From assembly GCA_021799035.1 (NCBI GenBank), contig JAJZBG010000007.1, positions 21,390 through 85,389 on the forward strand: 64,000 nt of DNA. The letters run 5' to 3'. How positions within the stretch are numbered: position 1 is the first letter of the stretch; every line of letters starts with the position of its first letter. The position numbers were made by a program, and so were the translations under genes. This stretch comes from Actinomycetes bacterium (GTDB lineage Bacteria; Actinomycetota; Acidimicrobiia; Acidimicrobiales; Acidimicrobiaceae). Positions 8,168-17,268 of this stretch are shown here, piece after piece. The notes under the pieces are model-generated. The model had not been told where the DNA came from, ran no database searches, and was given only the letters and a program-made list of their open reading frames with translations.

Positions 8168-10582
8168 ATGAGTCAAAAAGCTACGAATGCAGGCAGGAGT
8201 GGCGCAACGTCGGGTTCGCGAAATAGAAGGACAACTACCCCTAGTCGGTCTGCCTCTAGTGCGCGTAGGCAGCCGGCCGCGCGCCAGAAGCAGGCGCCCA
8301 AGCTGACACTTGTCAGCCACATCCGTTCGATGGACGATTCATTTCGTGGCATTGTCTATATTTTCGGGGCTCTGGTGCTGCTGGCATCTTCTCTAACGTC
8401 TCTGTTTGGCTCCTTAGGCAAAGATCTCAAGATTCTCGGGGAATCAATTTTCGGCATAGGAATTCTTGCTGCTCTGGTGGCGCTCCTGTTGTGTGGCTCG
8501 GCTCTCGTGGTTCCCGAACGGCTGTCTTTTGCGAGGCGCCGCGGGATCTTGGGCTTTGTTGCGACCCTTGCACTTGCTGGAATGCAAGGGGATCTCTATC
8601 AGAGAGCAAACGGTCCCGAACTTCGCACAAAAGGAGGAGCTTTCGGTTATCTGATCGGCCACAGCCTCAGCTTGTTCGCCAGCCGGTTTGGTGGTCTGGT
8701 TATTCTCTTTATTGTCTTCGCACTGGCTTCACTGGCCTTTTTCAATATTGGACCACAGAAGGTTGCACGGTTCATAGTCAAGAAGGTGCGACATTACATA
8801 TCTGCGGGGAGCGAAGATGTACACGATGAACTAGGGGAGCCCATCCGCCGTTCTCGGCGGTCCACTGCCGCGTACCAAGAAATTGATGAAGATTCGCCCG
8901 ATAAGACTCCTGTGGCTGGCATGAGCAACTCAAGGAGCGAGATCGAACTCGCGGAGCTGATCGATGATGCATTAGCGAGATCGGAAGGTATTACTCCAAA
9001 AGGTGCCAAAGCCAAAATCGCACCCAAGGATGCTCTGGATCTGAGTGTCGAAAAGGTGAGCGGCGTTTGGAGATTGCCGAGCCTTTCTCTTCTAAAGAGG
9101 GCCGCGATCAAGAATCTTGACAAGGAGGATCTAGCGAGTAGAGGCCGGGTTCTCCAAAGCTCCCTGGCAACTCATGGCGTCGTGACAAAGCTTGTTGGAA
9201 TGACGGTTGGTCCGACGGTGACTCGCTACGAACTTGAGCTTGGGGAAGGCGTAAAGGTCGCGAAGGTCACCTCGCTCAACAAAGACATTGCTTATGCGAT
9301 GGCCGCCGCCGACGTGCGCATTCTCGCTCCAATTCCAGGCCGATCTGCAATAGGGGTCGAGGTTCCCAACCTGAATCGCCAGATTGTCACTTTGGGAGAC
9401 GTGCTCTCGTCAGAGGAGGCGGCTTCTGCGAAGCACCCACTCGAGGTGGCGTTGGGAAGGGATATCGCGGGACGGGCGGTGATGGTGAATCTCGCCGAGA
9501 TGCCGCATGTTCTCATAGCCGGGGCCACTGGTTCAGGAAAGTCCTCCTGCATCAACTCGATCATCACCTCTGTCCTGATGAGAGCGACTCCTGACGAGGT
9601 GAGAATGATCCTGGTCGACCCCAAGCGGGTTGAATTGGGGCAGTACAACGGGCTGCCGCACCTTCTCACCCAGGTGGTGACTAACCCTAAGAAAGCGGCA
9701 AACGCTTTGTCGTGGGCGGTTAAGGAGATGGAGCGCCGATATGACCTCTTGTCTGAGGTGGGTGTTCGTGACATTTCAGGCTACAACCAGATGGTTACTT
9801 CTCTAGAGGCGGAGATGGCACGTGGCCAAGAGACTCCAAAGTCCTATGTCGATGAGGTTCTTGACGACTCTCCACTATTCAACGACGTTGGTGGGCGTGC
9901 GCTTGAGCGTCTTCCGTTCATAATTGTCGTGGTCGACGAGTTGAACGACTTGATGATGGTCGCAGCGCGAGATGTCGAAGAGTCAATTTGCCGAATTGCC
10001 CAAATGGCCAGGGCGGTGGGCATCCATTTGCTGATAGCAACCCAACGTCCTTCTGTGGACGTGATCACCGGAGTGATAAAGGCAAATGTTCCGTCACGCA
10101 TGGCATTTTCCGTTTCCTCATTGGCCGATTCTCGAGTGATCTTGGATCAGCCTGGCGCAGAGCGTCTTGTTGGCAAGGGCGATATGTTGCTTCTCAATGC
10201 CTCTTCGAATGTTCCGAGACGCATTCAGGCTCCTTGGGTCTCAGAGGCAGAGGTTAGGTCTGTCGTGGGACACTGGCTTCGGTCTTCAAAGCCCCAGTAT
10301 GTGGAAGGCGTTGAAGGCAGTGATGAGCACGGGGATGCTGGGATTGATCCTGGTGGTACTGATGATCTTCTCGACCAGGCTATTGAGCTCGTCGTATCTT
10401 CGCAGTTGGGCTCGACGTCGATGCTCCAGCGAAAGCTTCGGGTTGGGTTTGCTCGAGCAGGGCGTCTCATGGATCTCCTCGAGGCTAGAGGGATTGTGGG
10501 TCCCTCGGAGGGTTCAAAGCCGAGAGTTGTCCTGATGAGTAAGGAAGAGCTGGAAAATCAAAAGGAAGCGGGATACTTCTAA
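8168..10582 (+). CDS. ftsK: DNA translocase FtsK/SpoIIIE
   Basis: FtsK pumps chromosomal DNA through the closing septum and helps resolve dimers. A basic Ser/Arg-rich N-terminal region is followed by several membrane segments within about residues 50-200, an acidic linker, and a motor with Walker A GATGSGKSS (about residue 452) and Walker B IIVVVDEL (about 583). The last ~75 residues form the winged-helix gamma domain (LLDQAIELVV... to RGIVGPSEG). Total length is about 804. The start is uncertain: ATG 8168 is chosen, but TTG 8147 in the same frame is possible and neither has a clear ribosome site. Confidence 0.95.
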   Translation: MSQKATNAGRSGATSGSRNRRTTTPSRSASSARRQPAARQKQAPKLTLVSHIRSMDDSFRGIVYIFGALVLLASSLTSLFGSLGKDLKILGESIFGIGILAALVALLLCGSALVVPERLSFARRRGILGFVATLALAGMQGDLYQRANGPELRTKGGAFGYLIGHSLSLFASRFGGLVILFIVFALASLAFFNIGPQKVARFIVKKVRHYISAGSEDVHDELGEPIRRSRRSTAAYQEIDEDSPDKTPVAGMSNSRSEIELAELIDDALARSEGITPKGAKAKIAPKDALDLSVEKVSGVWRLPSLSLLKRAAIKNLDKEDLASRGRVLQSSLATHGVVTKLVGMTVGPTVTRYELELGEGVKVAKVTSLNKDIAYAMAAADVRILAPIPGRSAIGVEVPNLNRQIVTLGDVLSSEEAASAKHPLEVALGRDIAGRAVMVNLAEMPHVLIAGATGSGKSSCINSIITSVLMRATPDEVRMILVDPKRVELGQYNGLPHLLTQVVTNPKKAANALSWAVKEMERRYDLLSEVGVRDISGYNQMVTSLEAEMARGQETPKSYVDEVLDDSPLFNDVGGRALERLPFIIVVVDELNDLMMVAARDVEESICRIAQMARAVGIHLLIATQRPSVDVITGVIKANVPSRMAFSVSSLADSRVILDQPGAERLVGKGDMLLLNASSNVPRRIQAPWVSEAEVRSVVGHWLRSSKPQYVEGVEGSDEHGDAGIDPGGTDDLLDQAIELVVSSQLGSTSMLQRKLRVGFARAGRLMDLLEARGIVGPSEGSKPRVVLMSKEELENQKEAGYF

Positions 10583-10676
10583 TTAGTTCCACATCCTCGC
10601 TCACTATCTTGTTCCTGAGTGTTTTGATCATGTTGGTTTTGGGAAGGCTGGCTGTTTCTATTGGAGGTTGTGAGGT

Positions 10677-11945
10677 ATGAGAAGAAATGACTCTTGGCTT
10701 GGAGCGGCATCCGAGCCCTCGCGCTCGCGGGGGAGTCACTACAGAGGTTCGGAGAGGTCTGTCGCTGGGCTATCCAGAGTCATAGTCGGAGTCGTCATCG
10801 TTGTGGTGGTTGTGTCAGTGATCCAGCTGATCAGGCCGGTCCCACTTCCCAAAGCGCGTCAGACAATCAGCAGCGCACTCATACCTGGCACCCCTCCGTC
10901 ACTTCCGTGGCCCTCGCAGGGTGGCGGAGAAGTCGGAATACAGAACGTAGGCATAATCGGTGGTTTCAATCCCAACCAGCAGATACCGCTTGCGTCGGTT
11001 GCCAAGATTGTCACTGCTCTGGTGATAGTCAAGGACCACCCTTTGTCTTCTGGAAATGACGGACCTACGCTTACTCTGACGCCTACGGACGCTTCTGAGT
11101 ATCAGACAATGCTTCAGCAGCAGGATTCGGTAATGGCAGTTGTCAGTGGCGAGAAGCTGAATGAATATCAGCTGTTGGAAGCACTCTTGATTCCTTCTGC
11201 GGATAACATTGCAGTCACTTTGGCAACGTGGGATGCAGGCTCTGTCCCGGCATTTGTGGCGAAGATGAATGCGATGGCTAAATCGTTGGGCATGGTCCAC
11301 ACGGTGTTCAAGGACCCTTCTGGCCTCGATACCGGCACTGTGGGATCTGCTGGCGACCAGGTGTTAGCGGCTCAGGCTCTCTTAAAGAACCAGGTGCTGT
11401 CCCAAATAGTGGCCAAGCCGCAGGCGACCTTGCCTGTGGTCGGGGTTGTATACAACGTGAACTACAACGTTGGCCATGACGGTTTCGTGGGGATCAAGAC
11501 GGGCTCGATGGGAAATGGTGGAAACCTCGTGTTTGCCGCAACGGGTACCGGGTCGAAGGATCTCATCGTGGGGGCAATCCTAGGACAATCGGGCGTCCAG
11601 CCGCTGATCTCTGCTTTGAGCGAGAGTACAAAGTTGGTGAATGCAGCGCGCAAAGTGCCCTCTCAGTTCAGCGTACTCAGGCAAGGTCAGCAGGTCGGTG
11701 TAATAGTTGCACCTGGCGCTCAGCCAGTTCCTGTCTACGCAACAAAAAGTGTTTCCTTTGTCGGATGGCCCGGGCTTCATGTCAATTACAGTGCCAAGTT
11801 TACGAAGCTGAGCAACAACATCGCCAAGGGATCGAAGATCGGGGTTCTGACGGTCACCGTGGGAGAACAGTCTCAGGCCGTTTCTCTTGTTGCTGGTACA
11901 GCAGTTCAGAGACCATCCTTGATTTGGCGACTGAAGCGGCTGTAG
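10677..11945 (+). CDS. D-alanyl-D-alanine carboxypeptidase (S11 family)
   Basis: This is a penicillin-binding D,D-carboxypeptidase that trims the terminal D-Ala of peptidoglycan stem peptides outside the membrane. The three catalytic motifs are visible: SVAK near residue 106, SADN near 173 and KTG near 273. A hydrophobic segment at about residues 35-55 (VIVGVVIVVVVVSVIQLI) is a signal anchor. The ATG follows GGAGG at good spacing. It sits between ftsK and thrB. The 422-residue length is normal for DacB/DacA-type actinobacterial enzymes; which physiological paralogue it is cannot be told. Confidence 0.9.
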   Translation: MRRNDSWLGAASEPSRSRGSHYRGSERSVAGLSRVIVGVVIVVVVVSVIQLIRPVPLPKARQTISSALIPGTPPSLPWPSQGGGEVGIQNVGIIGGFNPNQQIPLASVAKIVTALVIVKDHPLSSGNDGPTLTLTPTDASEYQTMLQQQDSVMAVVSGEKLNEYQLLEALLIPSADNIAVTLATWDAGSVPAFVAKMNAMAKSLGMVHTVFKDPSGLDTGTVGSAGDQVLAAQALLKNQVLSQIVAKPQATLPVVGVVYNVNYNVGHDGFVGIKTGSMGNGGNLVFAATGTGSKDLIVGAILGQSGVQPLISALSESTKLVNAARKVPSQFSVLRQGQQVGVIVAPGAQPVPVYATKSVSFVGWPGLHVNYSAKFTKLSNNIAKGSKIGVLTVTVGEQSQAVSLVAGTAVQRPSLIWRLKRL

Positions 11946-11955
11946 GGGGCTTGTA

Positions 11956-12846
11956 ATGATCGCAAGAGTGCCAGCATCTTCTGCTAACTTGGGTCCTGGT
12001 TTTGACACGCTAGCGTTGGCTCTTTCTCTCTATATCGAGGTCGAGGCCCAGCCAGCGGAGAGCTTCATGGTATCGTCATTTGGAGAGGGCTCGAATCTGC
12101 TTCCGAGTGAAAGCCACCTCGGGTCTCAGGTTGCCAAGAAGGTTCTGGGTCATTCGAATGTGCACCTCACGGTACGGTCCCAGATTCCGCTTGGGAGGGG
12201 ACTGGGGTCATCGGCAGCCTTTGTCTCGGCCTGCGCTGCAGCAATGGGTTCTGAAGATCCCTTTGCCGTGGCATCTGAGTTCGACGGCCACCCTGAGAAT
12301 GCTGCCGCATCGGTGTTCGGCGGCTTTGTAACCGCGGTATCGTTGGAGTCGGGATACATTTCTAACAGGCTTCCGGTGGATCCTGAGCTAGCGGCGGTTG
12401 TTGTCATACCGAGCATCGAGCTTGCTACGAAAAAGGCCAGGGGCGTTTTGCCAGAGAGTATCGACTTTCGCGACGCTACGTTCAACCTGGGAAGAATGGG
12501 GCTTTTGATTGCTGGGCTCGCAGACTTGGGCCTCCTAGTACCTGAAGCGACTCAGGACAGGCTGCACCAGCCATACAGGACTTCTTTGTTTGAGGAATCC
12601 TCCGTGATTTTGGAGGCGCTGCTTGACTCGGGCGCAATCGCGAGTTGTTGGTCCGGGGCAGGTCCAACCATGATTGGGTTTTGCCACTCCTCGCAAGCTG
12701 CCCAGGTGGCAAGAATGGTTAAGCAATATCTTGGCGGAGATGGCGGGCCATATTGCGTAAAGGAGCTGAAAGCCGATTTGTCCGGTTTGGTTACAACTGA
12801 TAGCTACGGACCAGATTTCCAGCCACTGGAAGTTGCTAGTTTGTAA
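11956..12846 (+). CDS. thrB: Homoserine kinase
   Basis: ThrB phosphorylates homoserine for threonine synthesis. It is a GHMP kinase: the N-terminal VPASSANLGPGFDTL is the ThrB signature, and the ATP-binding loop GRGLGSSAA lies near residue 79. The C-terminal GAGPTMIGF is the third GHMP motif. The length of 296 residues is typical. It lies 10 bases after the carboxypeptidase gene and is followed 3 bases later by rimO. Neither thrC nor hom is adjacent, which is a little unusual because actinobacterial thrB often follows thrC. Confidence 0.93.
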   Translation: MIARVPASSANLGPGFDTLALALSLYIEVEAQPAESFMVSSFGEGSNLLPSESHLGSQVAKKVLGHSNVHLTVRSQIPLGRGLGSSAAFVSACAAAMGSEDPFAVASEFDGHPENAAASVFGGFVTAVSLESGYISNRLPVDPELAAVVVIPSIELATKKARGVLPESIDFRDATFNLGRMGLLIAGLADLGLLVPEATQDRLHQPYRTSLFEESSVILEALLDSGAIASCWSGAGPTMIGFCHSSQAAQVARMVKQYLGGDGGPYCVKELKADLSGLVTTDSYGPDFQPLEVASL

Positions 12847-12849
12847 GGA

Positions 12850-14124
12850 ATGAGTTCTTCCTACTGGATAGAGACGTTAGGCTGCCCAAAAAACAGGGTA
12901 GATTCCGAGAAGCTCGAGGGCCGGTTGGAGTCCAAGGGTCTCGTTCCTGCCAAAAATGCTGGTAACGCCGATCTCCTGATAATAAACAGCTGTGCCTTCA
13001 TTGAGGCGGCGCGAGTGGAGACTATTGAAACAGTCCTTGATCTGGCCGAAGCGAAGAAGCGAGGCGCGCGACTGGTTGTCACTGGCTGCATGGCGGAAAG
13101 GTACGGCCCCGAACTCGCCACTGAGTTGCCAGAGGTCGATGTAGTCGCTGGCTTTGGCAGGGATTTTCTTGAAAGTGCATCGGTTCCGGTCAGTTTGACC
13201 ACAAAACCTCGGCCTTCCTCTGGTGTGCGTGATTTTGACCTTCTTAATCTTGCCAGGCCAAAGAGTGCAAATTCTTGGGCCTATCTCAAGATTGCCGAGG
13301 GTTGCAACAGGGCGTGTGGGTTCTGTGCCATCCCTTCATTTAGAGGCAAACAGCAGTCGCGATCCATAGAGTCGATAGTGGAAGAGGCTGCCTCGCTTGG
13401 AGTGAAAGAGCTGGTTCTAATAGCTCAGGACTTGGCCTCATATGGGATTGATCTTTACGGTGAAAAGCGCCTCGTTTCTCTTATGGAGAGGCTGGCTGGC
13501 TCTGCCGACTGGATCCGGCTCTTGTACATCTATCCATCGGAACTCAATGGCAAAATGATCGATGCCGTATTAGCCACGGGAGTACCGTATTTTGATCTGT
13601 CGCTGCAGCATGTCTCAAAACGCCTCCTGCGGCGGATGAGACGCTGGGGATCGGGAGAAAAGTTTCTGGAGCTAATTGGACGGATTCGTGGAATCGAGCC
13701 GAATGCAGTTTTTCGCTCGTCATTCATCATTGGCTATCCTGGAGAGACTGAGGCAGACCACGATGAACTTCTTAGGTTCATTGAGGAAGCACAGCTGAAC
13801 TGGGGTGGCTTCTTCACATTTTCTGAGGAGGAAGGAACCTTCGCTTGTGGACTCGGACAGAAGGTACCCAAGGCCCTAGCGCTGGAGAGGCTTGCAGAGG
13901 CATCTGAGCTTCAGGATGCAATCACATACAAGAGGCGAGTCGGCTTGCTAGGTACAAGGGTAAAGGTGCTGGCTGATTCGCCAGGAACGGGAAGATCATT
14001 TCGTGAGGCACCAGAAATTGACGGGATCATTAAAATTGATTCGGAAATCCCCTCTGGCGAGTATCGCGATCTTGTAATCTCGGGTGCAGAGGGTCCAGAC
14101 CTGATTGGTGAGTCGGAGAGTTAG
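12850..14124 (+). CDS. rimO: Ribosomal protein S12 methylthiotransferase
   Basis: RimO is a radical-SAM enzyme that methylthiolates Asp of ribosomal protein S12. The N-terminal UPF0004 domain has LGCPKNRVDSE and two further cysteines; the radical-SAM cluster CNRACGFC is near residues 152-159; a TRAM-like segment closes the 424-residue protein. LGCPKN rather than the GCQMN of MiaB separates it from the paralogue at 17.3 kb. The ATG lies 3 bases after the thrB stop, and pgsA follows 9 bases after its end, so the genes are probably co-transcribed. Confidence 0.94.
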   Translation: MSSSYWIETLGCPKNRVDSEKLEGRLESKGLVPAKNAGNADLLIINSCAFIEAARVETIETVLDLAEAKKRGARLVVTGCMAERYGPELATELPEVDVVAGFGRDFLESASVPVSLTTKPRPSSGVRDFDLLNLARPKSANSWAYLKIAEGCNRACGFCAIPSFRGKQQSRSIESIVEEAASLGVKELVLIAQDLASYGIDLYGEKRLVSLMERLAGSADWIRLLYIYPSELNGKMIDAVLATGVPYFDLSLQHVSKRLLRRMRRWGSGEKFLELIGRIRGIEPNAVFRSSFIIGYPGETEADHDELLRFIEEAQLNWGGFFTFSEEEGTFACGLGQKVPKALALERLAEASELQDAITYKRRVGLLGTRVKVLADSPGTGRSFREAPEIDGIIKIDSEIPSGEYRDLVISGAEGPDLIGESES

Positions 14125-14133
14125 GAGGACCGA

Positions 14134-14691
14134 GTGTCAACTGAAACAACATTTGGCCCTAGCGCTCTCGCGACGCCATCCAACTTCATAACGCTGTTGC
14201 GTGTAATCATTACTCCGATTCTTATGTACAGCGTGGCTGAGCATGGCTCGACGTGGTTTGCCTTTGCAGTGTGGATGGTTCTAGCGTCGACGGACAAGCT
14301 TGATGGATTCTTAGCTCGGCGTCAGGGTGTCACGCGATCAGGAGCGTTTCTTGATCCCCTGGCTGACAAGCTCATGGTATTTGGTCTGTTCGCCGTCCTG
14401 GTTTTAAAGAACGAGGTGTGGTGGGTGCCCGTGTTCGTCATGGCAGTCCGAGAGACATGGATGTCGCTTTACAGGAGTCTCCTTGGCAGGAAAGGGATAT
14501 CGGTTCCAGCTAGGCCGCTGGGTAAGGCGAAGACCTTTGTGCAGGTTGTGGTGATAGGCCTTGTTCTGATACCGGGGGTATACGGTACAGCGAGGGTTGA
14601 GATTTCCGTTCTTGTGTGGCTGGCCACTCTGTTAGCTTTGGTGAGCGGCTACTTTTACTATGCCGACGGTCGGGTTCGCAATTCCGGCTGA
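14134..14691 (+). CDS. pgsA: CDP-diacylglycerol--glycerol-3-phosphate 3-phosphatidyltransferase
   Basis: PgsA makes phosphatidylglycerol phosphate at the cytoplasmic membrane. The 185-residue protein carries the CDP-alcohol phosphotransferase signature as DKLDGFLARR...GAFLDPLADK, and has about five hydrophobic segments. The GTG start at 14134 has TTAGGAGG nine bases upstream. It lies between rimO and cinA, the frequent rimO-pgsA-cinA order. A sister family enzyme such as phosphatidylinositol phosphate synthase is less likely given this context and the N-terminal PSNFITLLRV. Confidence 0.92.
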   Translation: MSTETTFGPSALATPSNFITLLRVIITPILMYSVAEHGSTWFAFAVWMVLASTDKLDGFLARRQGVTRSGAFLDPLADKLMVFGLFAVLVLKNEVWWVPVFVMAVRETWMSLYRSLLGRKGISVPARPLGKAKTFVQVVVIGLVLIPGVYGTARVEISVLVWLATLLALVSGYFYYADGRVRNSG

Positions 14692-14711
14692 TCGGGAAGC
14701 TGGGAGCGATT

Positions 14712-15974
14712 GTGCGAGTTGAAATCGTGGCTGTTGGCACGGAGCTGCTGCTTGGTCAGATTGTTGACACTAATTCTGCTGTCATTTCCCAGAAGCTCGC
14801 GGAGTTTGGAATTGACTGTCTTTTCCAGACCAGGGTGGGGGACAACCTCGAGCGAATCGTGTCTGTTTTGAATTCAGCTCTTGATCGCAACGATGCTGTG
14901 ATGGTATGCGGAGGGTTGGGGCCTACTCAGGACGACATAACTCGTGAAGCCATTGCTCAGGTAATGGGTGTCAAACTCGAACACCATCAGGACATTGAAG
15001 AACGGATCCGGGCAATCTTCGCAGCCAGGGGCCGGAAAATGAGCGCGAACAACGTGCGCCAGGCGATGGTCCCGGTTGGTGCGCAAGTGATCAAGCAGCG
15101 TAAAGGGACCGCTCCTGGCCTGATTTGTCCGGTGCGAGGCAAAGTGATTTACGCTGTGCCTGGTGTTCCTCACGAAATGTCGGACATGTTGGAAAGCGCA
15201 GTGATTCCGGATCTTGTCTCACGGGCTGGCATGACGGGAGTGATCCGTTCCAGGACTTTACGCACTTGGGGCTTGTCAGAGTCAGCCCTTGCAGAAAAGG
15301 TGGCTCCGCGGCTTGAAGCTCTTGACGCAGGCGATGGAAGGACCACAATCGCGTTTCTAGCCTCTGGAATAGAGGGCATAAAGCTCCGAATCACTGCTAA
15401 GGCTGAGTCAAGCGCCGTAGTCGATTCCCTTCTTGATGATGAGGAACGAGAGTTGCGGTCCATTCTGGGGGAGATTGTGTTCGGAATAGACGACACAACT
15501 ATCGAGATGGCCGTGGCCAAGGAGCTCGTCAGGCTCGGTATCACGCTCTCGGTTGCGGAATCACTGACTGGCGGGTTGATCTCTGCTCGGCTGGTAAACG
15601 TTTTAGGCGCTTCCGACTGGTATAGGGGTTGCGTCGTTTCATATGCCAGCGACGTAAAATACAAAGTCCTGGGTGTCGAGGTTGGCCCAGTCGTAAGTGA
15701 GCGAGCAGCCATAGAGATGGCCCAAGGTGCCAGGCGAGTCTTGCAAAGCGATATGGGGCTCGCCATCACTGGAGTGGCTGGGCCATCTCCTCAAGAGGCG
15801 AATCTGGTTGGGACTGTTTTTGTGGGAACTTCATCGGAGAAGTTCGGTGACCGCGCGATTCAGTTGATGCTTCCCGGGGATCGTGACAGGATCAGGCAGT
15901 ATGCCACTATATCGGCGCTTGATTGGTTGCGGAGGATATTGAGCGGTGGAAAAGCCTCGACAGGTCTTGATTGA
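14712..15974 (+). CDS. cinA: CinA family protein (MoCF domain plus nicotinamide-nucleotide amidase)
   Basis: The protein combines an N-terminal molybdopterin-binding-like domain (VEIVAVGTELLLGQ; GGLGPTQDD near residue 67) with a C-terminal CinA amidase domain (SVAESLTGGLIS near 280; AITGVAGP) that in other bacteria deamidates NMN. The open frame extends upstream to 14616 inside pgsA, but GTG 14712, with GGGAG just upstream, gives the canonical beginning and a normal 420-residue length. It precedes recA as in many bacteria; here the gap to recA holds an SOS promoter, so recA can be transcribed on its own. Confidence 0.92.
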   Translation: MRVEIVAVGTELLLGQIVDTNSAVISQKLAEFGIDCLFQTRVGDNLERIVSVLNSALDRNDAVMVCGGLGPTQDDITREAIAQVMGVKLEHHQDIEERIRAIFAARGRKMSANNVRQAMVPVGAQVIKQRKGTAPGLICPVRGKVIYAVPGVPHEMSDMLESAVIPDLVSRAGMTGVIRSRTLRTWGLSESALAEKVAPRLEALDAGDGRTTIAFLASGIEGIKLRITAKAESSAVVDSLLDDEERELRSILGEIVFGIDDTTIEMAVAKELVRLGITLSVAESLTGGLISARLVNVLGASDWYRGCVVSYASDVKYKVLGVEVGPVVSERAAIEMAQGARRVLQSDMGLAITGVAGPSPQEANLVGTVFVGTSSEKFGDRAIQLMLPGDRDRIRQYATISALDWLRRILSGGKASTGLD

Positions 15975-15997
15975 CAAGAGAAAGAACTCGTAATCTG

Positions 15998-16026
15998 TTG
16001 CGTGAGCGAACATATGTTCGTATAAT
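15998..16026 (+). promoter_or_regulatory. recA promoter with LexA site in the spacer
   Basis: TTGCGT (15998-16003) and a perfect TATAAT (16021-16026) are separated by 17 bases, and the spacer holds the palindrome CGAACATATGTTCG. A LexA dimer bound there would block RNA polymerase directly. The start site would fall near 16033, leaving a leader of about 90 bases before the recA GTG. Confidence 0.85.
16007..16020. promoter_or_regulatory. LexA operator (SOS box) of recA
   Basis: CGAACATATGTTCG is a perfect 14-base palindrome that matches the Gram-positive/actinobacterial SOS box CGAAC-N4-GTTCG. It occupies the spacer of the recA promoter. lexA is in the same window at 26.2 kb. Confidence 0.93.
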
Positions 16027-16122
16027 TGTGTTTAATACCGTCACAACTAGGGAATATCGTTTCGGATAGATCGGCTTGTTGAGCTTCGGTCGAACGTAAG
16101 GCTACGGGTTAATGAGGGAGCG

Positions 16123-17199
16123 GTGAGATTCTTGGGTAAGGAAGAGGCAGCAGATCGCAACAAGGCTTTAGAAATGGCTATAGGCCAGATCGAAAAGCAG
16201 TTTGGCAAGGGTTCGATCATGAAGATGGGTGAGAACGCCCATATGAAGATCGAGGCTATCTCAACCGGTGCTATGTCGCTGGATCTTGCCCTGGGGGTGG
16301 GTGGTTTTCCGAGAGGAAGGGTTGTAGAGGTGTTTGGCCCTGAGTCCTCAGGTAAATCGACTCTTGCTATGCACGTTGTAGCAGAGGCCCAGAGGAAAGG
16401 CGGCATTTGTGCCTATATAGATGCAGAGCATGCGATGGATCCGGTTTATGCGAAAGCCATTGGGGTTGATATCGATGAGCTCCTGATATCCCAGCCGGAC
16501 AACGGGGAACAAGCGCTTGAAATCGCTGATATGTTGGTGCGCTCCGGCGGACTTGACGTCTTGGTGGTGGATTCAGTTGCTGCCTTGACTCCCCGTGCGG
16601 AAATCGAAGGTGAGATGGGTGACGCGCATGTCGGGTTGCAGGCGCGTCTCATGTCTCAAGCACTGCGGAAATTGACGAGCAACCTTAACAGGTCTAGAAC
16701 GATAGCAATCTTCATAAATCAGCTCAGGGAGAAGATTGGAGTCATGTATGGCTCTCCAGAAGTGACGCCGGGAGGGCGGGCTCTCAAATTTTACTCATCT
16801 GTGAGGATCGATATCCGTAAGGTTGAAGCTATAAAGGATGGGGCTGAGATTGTTGGTAGCCGGACCAGGGCAAAGGTAGTCAAAAACAAGTGCGCCCCTC
16901 CATTCCGCCAGGCAGAGTTTGATATCATGTACGGCCTCGGGATTTCAAGGGAGGGTTCTCTCTTGGATGTTGGAGTGGACATGGGGATAATCAAGAAGTC
17001 CGGAGCTTGGTACACCTATGACGGGGAGCAGCTAGGACAGGGCCGGGAAAAGGCAAAGGAGTTTATTGCCAACAATCCCGTGCTGATGGCTGAGTTGGAC
17101 GAAAAGGTACGTGCCGCAGTTGGTATGGTGATCGACACAAACCAGAATGGCGATGGATTTTCCGAGGAAGACAACGAGCCGATTTATCTCGACGACTAA
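16123..17199 (+). CDS. recA: Recombinase RecA
   Basis: RecA forms filaments on single-stranded DNA, drives strand exchange and triggers LexA self-cleavage. The 358 residues contain Walker [10 protein letters not shown] near residue 73, the LVVDSVAAL Walker B region, the [10 protein letters not shown] and [10 protein letters not shown] segments and an acidic C terminus. No intein is present. The start GTG 16123 follows GAGGGAG closely; a TTG nine bases on is the alternative. It is preceded by a LexA-controlled promoter and followed by a hairpin terminator. recX, which often follows recA in actinobacteria, is absent here. Confidence 0.98.
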   Translation: MRFLGKEEAADRNKALEMAIGQIEKQFGKGSIMKMGENAHMKIEAISTGAMSLDLALGVGGFPRGRVVEVFGPESSGKSTLAMHVVAEAQRKGGICAYIDAEHAMDPVYAKAIGVDIDELLISQPDNGEQALEIADMLVRSGGLDVLVVDSVAALTPRAEIEGEMGDAHVGLQARLMSQALRKLTSNLNRSRTIAIFINQLREKIGVMYGSPEVTPGGRALKFYSSVRIDIRKVEAIKDGAEIVGSRTRAKVVKNKCAPPFRQAEFDIMYGLGISREGSLLDVGVDMGIIKKSGAWYTYDGEQLGQGREKAKEFIANNPVLMAELDEKVRAAVGMVIDTNQNGDGFSEEDNEPIYLDD

Positions 17200-17224
17200 G
17201 CAACTCTCGACCGTCAGTTCATGA

Positions 17225-17249
17225 AAGGCCCACTCATCGAGTGGGCCTT
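17225..17249 (+). terminator. Hairpin terminator after recA
   Basis: AAGGCCCACTC (17225-17235) and GAGTGGGCCTT (17239-17249) form a perfect 11-bp stem with a three-base loop, 25 bases after the recA stop. No long T-run follows, as is frequent in actinobacterial terminators. Confidence 0.8.
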
Positions 17250-17268
17250 GTCGCTAGTCTGGTAATTC

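Noticed and set aside
8121..8174. CTGATGAGTC occurs twice (8121-8130 and 8165-8174), resembling the hammerhead ribozyme core CUGAUGA.
   Set aside because: No GAAA segment or matching stem II/III follows at either copy, and the second copy spans the likely ftsK start. Coincidence or a short repeat is more likely.
17200..17268. Possible remnant of recX between recA and miaB.
   Set aside because: Only 69 bases are available and they hold a terminator hairpin; no coding remnant is visible.
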